Source: a virus
Reading direction: 5' to 3' (one strand)
DNA length: 50,476 bases
Virus record (IMG/VR): IMGVR_UViG_3300003635_000005
Location: 1-50,476 of that record
Positions 46,123 to 50,476 of the stretch are shown here, piece after piece. The notes under the pieces were generated by a model. That model saw only the letters and a list, made by a program, of their open reading frames with translations, was not told where the DNA came from and did not search any database. The translations under genes were made by a program, and so were the position numbers. Each line of letters begins with the position of its first letter. Positions within the stretch are counted from its first letter, which is position 1.

Positions 46123-48543
46123 ATGGCTCCTCGGCGCTCCCCTCTTGACCACGCACTCCATGGGCCAGCGGACGAGGACGGTGCCGATGACTCAAGCACC
46201 GTCCAAAAGGGCACCACTCCGGGCCGTGCCTCCGGCGTGAGTGCTGGTGGATCCACACAAGGCACCGGGCAAGCCGTGGTGGACACCACGAGGCCCGGCA
46301 AGTCCATGTTTGGCCAGCAATCAGTTTTCAAGCAAGAGGTGGACCGCCGTGCCACCACCTCACCGCAAGTCTCCCGCTCCGTGCGGGCCAACGGCGGCGT
46401 GACAAAGCCGTATGACCCCGCTCTCCTCCGTGACGTGGCGGATAGTGGGCCAGCACAAGCGTATATTGACACTCTCGCGCAAGACGTTGCGAGTGCCCGG
46501 TGGAGCCTCGTGGCCCGTGACGAGGACACCGATTTGGAGGACGAGGACCGTGCCGAGTTGGAGCGCAAGTTGGAGAGCATACACCCCGAAAAGTCTTTCC
46601 GGGATATTCTTGAGCAAACGGCCCGCAATCTCCTTGAGTTGGGAGACGCCGCGTGGGTCAAGCACTACTTTGAGAATAGTGACGAGTTGGCCGAGGTGGT
46701 GCCGGTGGACTCGGCCCGGATTTTCAAGCGGGTGGACAACCACGGCCTCACGCAAGCGTATCTCCAAACCGAGTTTAGCACGTTGGACATTGGAGACACT
46801 CTTGACACCAGCGAGGTGGTTTGGTTTGAGTGGGCAAGCCGGACGGACCACGTATATGGCCACGGGCCGGTGGAGAAAGGGCTTGAGACGCTCATGCTCC
46901 TTGACGAGTTGCAACAAAAGGAAAAGAAAGATCTTGAGGAGGGTATGCCGCCGGGCATAGTCTCCGCCGCCGAGGACGCCGACAACCCGTTGCCGCCGGA
47001 CGAGTTTGATACCGTCAAGGAGGAGTTTGAGTTGCACGAGGGTGAGCGGCACCGGCTCCTCGTCACCCGCGGTGAGTGGGACTTTACGGACTTTAGCGGT
47101 AACTATCAAGAGTTGCAAATCCTTGACCGCAACAAGTTTTGGATCCACGTCCTCGGTGCGGTCATGAAAGTCAACCCGCCGTATGCTGGTTTTGACTTTC
47201 AAGAGGGCAACAAGGCTCAAAACGAGAGCCAAAAGGAGGCTTACGCTCAACGTGGGTTTAGGCAAACCCTCCGGCAAGTGGAGGAGGCAATCACGCGGCA
47301 ACTTATCCACGAGGATCTCACCGAGGAGTTGGACTTTAAATTTGAGCGAGAGCAAACCGTGGCGGAGCGCAAGGAGCAAGCCACGCTCCTTGAGCAAGCG
47401 GCCAACGCCGCCGAGGCGTGGGCCAACAATGGCCGCAACGTGACGGTGGACGAGGACGGCACTATCTCCGTGGAGCCGGGTGAGGTCACTCCCGATGACG
47501 TGGACAAGCCGGACTCGGGAGGCCCGCTTTTCGGATCCGTGGACAAGGAGGGTGTCCAAAAGGCCGTGCCACTCTCGGCACCAGCGGGTAACAACCCGGT
47601 GGGTGATGACGCCATGGGTGAGTGGCGCAAATTCCTTGCCGACATAGCGGACGAGGGAGGCATGGTGATGGACCCCGAGAGTGAGCGGACGTATCCCGGT
47701 GACGAGTTGGCTCCCACGGGCAACGTGGTGGTCTTTGGCGTGGAGCCGGAGCGTCTCCGCTCCCTCATGGAGGCATATCCCGGCGTGCAATACAACGTGG
47801 AGGAGCCGACAAGCCGAGATCCGCCGGGAGGTGACGAGTTTGAGGATAGTGAGGCCGAGTCACCAGCGGACGAGGCACCACCGGGCATGGATCTCACCGA
47901 GGACGAGGTGCTCCGCATGGACGAGATCCTTGAGGGAGCGTATAAGTCCCAAATTTGGCCGGAGAGCGTTGATGACATAGAAAAGCGGGCATGGAGCGGA
48001 GACCAATCCGTGCCGGACTATGTGTTGGAGCAAATCAGCATGGCCATTGACCGTGGAGCGGTCTTTGACGACTTTGAGACCCTCCCGGAGCGCGTTGTGG
48101 AGGAGGTCAAGAGCCTCCTCAAGGACAACCTCACGCAACCGCAAGGGTGGAGCCTTGACTCGGTGGTTGATGACTTCAAGGACGTTTTCCCCGGCGTGCC
48201 CGAGGAGCAACTTGAGACGGTGGCCCGGACGGAGACCGCCAGCGTGCTCAACACCGCACGCGAGGAGGGTTATCAATCCCGCGAGGAGAGCGGACGGTTT
48301 AAATTCAAGTGGGTGGGTCCGTCCGACAACCGGACCACGGACGCTTGCACCGAGTTGAAAGAGCGGACCAACCCGGACCACGGCGGCACTCCCGTGAGCC
48401 TCCCGGATCTCAAGCGCATGGAGCAAGAGGTCCACGCGGAGCACTTTGAAAACCTTGAGTTTAGGACTCACACAATCCACCCCAACGAGCGGCATACGTT
48501 TGTCCGACTCGCGGAGAGTGGTGAGGGAGGTGACTTGACGTGA
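46123..48543 (+). CDS. Portal protein fused to a Mu gpF/SPP1 gp7-like domain
   Basis: An 806-residue protein. Residues about 90-460 are the portal: LLRDVADSGPAQAYIDTLAQ, FRDILEQTARNLLELGDAAW, VVWFEWASRTDHVYGHGPVE, and a long helical end (RQTLRQVEEAITRQLIHEDL). From about 640 a Mu F-like domain follows, with VARTETASVLNTAREEGYQ, KWVGPSDNRTTDACTELKE and IHPNERHTFVRL near the C-terminus. These two head proteins are separate genes in many phages. The fused form would place the minor head protein at the vertex at fixed copy number. Confidence 0.8.
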   Translation: MAPRRSPLDHALHGPADEDGADDSSTVQKGTTPGRASGVSAGGSTQGTGQAVVDTTRPGKSMFGQQSVFKQEVDRRATTSPQVSRSVRANGGVTKPYDPALLRDVADSGPAQAYIDTLAQDVASARWSLVARDEDTDLEDEDRAELERKLESIHPEKSFRDILEQTARNLLELGDAAWVKHYFENSDELAEVVPVDSARIFKRVDNHGLTQAYLQTEFSTLDIGDTLDTSEVVWFEWASRTDHVYGHGPVEKGLETLMLLDELQQKEKKDLEEGMPPGIVSAAEDADNPLPPDEFDTVKEEFELHEGERHRLLVTRGEWDFTDFSGNYQELQILDRNKFWIHVLGAVMKVNPPYAGFDFQEGNKAQNESQKEAYAQRGFRQTLRQVEEAITRQLIHEDLTEELDFKFEREQTVAERKEQATLLEQAANAAEAWANNGRNVTVDEDGTISVEPGEVTPDDVDKPDSGGPLFGSVDKEGVQKAVPLSAPAGNNPVGDDAMGEWRKFLADIADEGGMVMDPESERTYPGDELAPTGNVVVFGVEPERLRSLMEAYPGVQYNVEEPTSRDPPGGDEFEDSEAESPADEAPPGMDLTEDEVLRMDEILEGAYKSQIWPESVDDIEKRAWSGDQSVPDYVLEQISMAIDRGAVFDDFETLPERVVEEVKSLLKDNLTQPQGWSLDSVVDDFKDVFPGVPEEQLETVARTETASVLNTAREEGYQSREESGRFKFKWVGPSDNRTTDACTELKERTNPDHGGTPVSLPDLKRMEQEVHAEHFENLEFRTHTIHPNERHTFVRLAESGEGGDLT

Positions 48544-48884
48544 GCCGCACGCCGCTCAAGGGCACGGACTATGTGTATGAGGAGCCGCCGTGGTGGGCCG
48601 TGGGTCCGCTCAAGGCGGTCTCCATGGACCTCACGTATGACGAGGCGCACGCGGCGCTCCTCGGCCTCGTGGGCATACCGTTGGCCCTCGCGTGGGCCGC
48701 TGGCCTCACCACCGAGGTGGCCGGCCTCGTGGTGGCGCTCGTGGCTCTCGCGTTTGGCCTCAAGCGGGCACCGGACACCGCACCGATTGCCCGGCGGATT
48801 GTCCGCAAGGAGCCGTGGTATTTCACCACGGTGCTGGTGGCCGCACTCGTGCTCTCCCTCGGCACCGTGGAGGTGCTGGCATGA
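48540..48884 (+). CDS. Three-span membrane protein, 114 residues
   Basis: GTG 48540 overlaps the portal stop (GTGA). Three hydrophobic segments: AALLGLVGIPLALAWAAGL, VAGLVVALVALAFGL and FTTVLVAALVLSLGTVEVLA. It may be a holin-like protein or a membrane factor for head assembly. No family recognised. Confidence 0.52.
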   Translation: MSRTPLKGTDYVYEEPPWWAVGPLKAVSMDLTYDEAHAALLGLVGIPLALAWAAGLTTEVAGLVVALVALAFGLKRAPDTAPIARRIVRKEPWYFTTVLVAALVLSLGTVEVLA

Positions 48885-49162
48885 GCGGATCCGACGAGGA
48901 GGAGGCACCCGAGGAGGTGGTGGACGGCGGCGGCACCACCACGGCCACGTATCGGTTTAAGTATCTCTCCACCATTGTCACGGTCCTCGTCACGCTTGCT
49001 TACTCGGGCCTCGTCATCGGGCAAGCGTTTGGATACACCGCCAGCACGGTGGACGGCGGCACGTGGGCCACGTTTTCGCTGGCGTTTGTGGCCGTGATTG
49101 CTTACTCCGTGGGAGTGGACACACTCAAGGCCGCCGCGGAGGCACGTGGAGGTAACTCATGA
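48881..49162 (+). CDS. Two-span membrane protein, 93 residues
   Basis: ATG 48881 overlaps the previous stop. An acidic N-terminus is followed by YLSTIVTVLVTLAYSGLVIG and WATFSLAFVAVIAYSVGVDT as membrane helices. Together with the preceding gene it forms an adjacent pair of small membrane proteins, a layout often seen for holin/antiholin, but the location among head genes makes that uncertain. Confidence 0.52.
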   Translation: MSGSDEEEAPEEVVDGGGTTTATYRFKYLSTIVTVLVTLAYSGLVIGQAFGYTASTVDGGTWATFSLAFVAVIAYSVGVDTLKAAAEARGGNS

Positions 49163-49437
49163 AAGACACCAGCGAGATCCTCAAGGAGGCCGGCGGGTAT
49201 GAGGGCATAGTCAAGGGCATGGACGAGGATCTTGCCCGGACTAAACGGCAACGTGAGGTGGAGAGTTGCTTTGGCAAGAGCCTCCCGGCGGTGCTCCGGG
49301 AGTTGCACGGCAAGGAGGACTCAAAGGCGGCCATGCTCCGCCGTATCAACGAGGCGTTGGAGGCCAACAACTTTGACGGCTCACTCTCTCGGCCCACGCT
49401 TTACTCGTGGCTTGACACCGTGGAGTTGGACGCTTAG
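49159..49437 (+). CDS. Small helix-turn-helix protein, 92 residues
   Basis: Coupled by ATGA to the membrane gene. The C-terminal half (SKAAMLRRINEALEANNFDG, then LSRPTLYSWLDTVEL) is a likely helix-turn-helix with the recognition helix at RPTLYSWL. The N-terminal half is a charged helix. It may regulate the head operon starting at 49785. Confidence 0.52.
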   Translation: MKDTSEILKEAGGYEGIVKGMDEDLARTKRQREVESCFGKSLPAVLRELHGKEDSKAAMLRRINEALEANNFDGSLSRPTLYSWLDTVELDA

Positions 49438-49784
49438 GCCAACCTTCTTAATGGAGTGCCGTCTTGCCTTACTTGCGTCTCCCACCGGAGACGTATGCCG
49501 GTCTCGGGCCGGTTGTCAGAGGCACCACGTCTCCCCACTCGGGCACGTGGTCTCCCCCACCGCCACCGACGAGGGCCAGCACGCGGGGTGCTAAAGCCGG
49601 CTTTTCTCCGGCAAACACCTCCGCACGCTCCACCCTTTCCCCTACCCACTCCCTTCATGCGATTAGTGGAGACCTCCGTGCTCCTTAGTGCGAGAGTGTT
49701 AAGCGATTGTGTAAACCGTTTAGTCACGGCCAGCGGCCCGCTTTTTACATCACATTAAGTAAGGAGGCCCTTGAGGAGGCTTGT
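49438..49784 (+). promoter_or_regulatory. Non-coding, pyrimidine-rich region before the protease gene
   Basis: No gene is supported; open frames here are basic and unlike the rest of the proteome. It has hairpins CGTCTCC-CACC-GGAGACG (49476-49493) and GCCGG-CTTTTCT-CCGGC (about 49591-49607), a C/T-rich tract (about 49610-49655), and an A/T-rich end (TTTTTACATCACATTAAGTA) that probably contains the promoter of the head operon. It could also hold a packaging or transcription termination signal. Confidence 0.45.
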
Positions 49785-50476
49785 GTGGCAAGCGAGACCC
49801 ACAAGGACGAGGAGGTAAGCAAGCCACTCCCCGGTGGCTCCTTTGAGGGGTGCGTCCGGCGTTTTGGACAAGATCCGGGGATTGATGACCCCGAGGCGTT
49901 TTGCGGTTGGTTGGAGCAACAAGCGAAAGAGGGCAACGAGGCCGTCCTCAATTGGGACGCCGAGGAGGATACCGTTGAGGATCTCATTGAGGCCCTCAAT
50001 GACCCCGAGGCGGAGAAAGTGCTCCAAAACCTCACGGTCACATACGTGAGCGGCGTTGAAAATCCGGCTCAAGACTCGCAATGGGTCATGGCCAAAGACG
50101 CCGATGACCGCGGAGCGGATTGGGGTGTCACCGCACCCCTTGTGGTCAAGGAGGGAGATCTCCCGATGACCGACGAGGACGGTGAGGAGGAGCAAAAGGC
50201 GTGGGCACCCGTCTTAATCCCCAACGAGACCGACAAGCAAGGTGACGTTATCCCGGTCAAGGAGATTGAGACGGCGGCCCATGACTTTCTTGCCGAGTAT
50301 CGGCAAGTGGATACGGACCATGACCTCCTCGCTGGCAAAGGCACGCCAATTGAGAGTTGGACACTCAAGACGGACACCACGTTTGACCTCCCGGACGGAT
50401 CCGAGAGCCGCGAGTATCCCGCGGGCACGTGGTTTATGGGTGTCCAATTCACGGACGAGGCGTGGGACCGTATCAA
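49785..50476 (+). CDS. XkdF-like head maturation protease, N-terminal part (continues at base 2)
   Basis: Starts at GTG 49785 with GAGGAGG six bases upstream. The first 130 residues are acidic and helical, not part of the protease fold. From about residue 130, AWAPVLIPNETDKQGDVIPV, KEIETAAHDFLAEYR and VDTDHDLL follow the XkdF-type protease, with the catalytic His expected in DTDHD; the Ser motif GFS is encoded after the contig joint. The protease would trim scaffold and capsid protein during head maturation. The full product is 507 residues. Confidence 0.82.
   Translation, partial: MASETHKDEEVSKPLPGGSFEGCVRRFGQDPGIDDPEAFCGWLEQQAKEGNEAVLNWDAEEDTVEDLIEALNDPEAEKVLQNLTVTYVSGVENPAQDSQWVMAKDADDRGADWGVTAPLVVKEGDLPMTDEDGEEEQKAWAPVLIPNETDKQGDVIPVKEIETAAHDFLAEYRQVDTDHDLLAGKGTPIESWTLKTDTTFDLPDGSESREYPAGTWFMGVQFTDEAWDRI
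50378..50476. repeat. Right copy of 99-bp terminal direct repeat (assembly overlap)
   Basis: Identical to bases 1-99. Removing one copy gives a circular sequence of 50,377 bp. Confidence 0.95.

Noticed and set aside
49456-49758. Plus-strand frames of 70-120 codons in the gap before the protease gene
   Set aside because: Pro/Arg/Ser-rich translation unlike the acidic proteome and no coupled neighbours; treated as non-coding.

Overview
This window looks like the complete genome of a tailed virus of a halophilic archaeon. It is an assembly contig whose last 99 bases (50378-50476) repeat its first 99 bases exactly. Closing that overlap gives a circular, or circularly permuted, molecule of about 50,377 bp, in which one gene (the head maturation protease) runs across the joint. 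The archaeal halophile assignment rests on a very acidic proteome, TATA-like boxes upstream of operons, an archaeal-type Holliday junction resolvase, AbrB-like and ribbon-helix-helix regulators, many small CxxC zinc proteins, and a tRNA-Gln that folds like haloarchaeal tRNA-Gln. Every gene I accept is on the + strand, and most are joined by ATGA or GTGA start/stop overlaps.

Layout on the circle: the packaging and head block runs 36899-50476 and on to 2403 (putative small terminase, large terminase, a virion protein, a portal fused to a Mu F-like domain, two small membrane proteins, XkdF-like protease plus acidic coiled coil, HK97-fold capsid protein). The neck and tail block runs 3720-16668 (connector proteins, tail tube, a chaperone gene with a -1 frameshift extension, a short tape measure, tail tip and baseplate proteins, fibres). 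No sheath gene is visible, so the particle is probably a siphovirus. Blocks of accessory genes are inserted between structural genes at 3029-3658, 12447-13297 and 42633-44316, each with its own copy of one promoter type. The rest (16721-35212) is a non-structural region of small, mostly unknown genes. It includes a DUF932-like protein, an Hjc-like resolvase, a MoxR-type AAA+ ATPase paired with a VWA protein that also carries HEXXH, an RHH protein behind a repeat-rich intergenic region, an AbrB-like protein, and a tRNA-Gln(UUG) gene.

Two recurring control elements appear to organise transcription. Type A is TATCTCAC, then CCGGTA and a TATA-like box, often with GGTGAG at or near the start of the first gene; it precedes accessory and non-structural operons. 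Type B has the core GTGAGAGCGCC 13-19 bases before the start codon and precedes structural genes. Both share the half-site TCTCAC/GTGAGA. I recognise no DNA polymerase, primase, helicase, integrase or lysis enzyme.

The most unusual signals are: (1) a textbook -1 frameshift site with stem-loop in the tail chaperone gene; (2) near-exclusive confinement of CAG/CTG to the context CCAGC/GCTGG, with matching use of CAA for Gln and a virus-encoded tRNA-Gln(UUG); (3) the shared promoter/operator network, whose downstream half-site forms the first codons of several genes; (4) two conserved genes, the MoxR-like ATPase and the large terminase, each split between two frames; and (5) a MoxR-VWA-metallopeptidase module.
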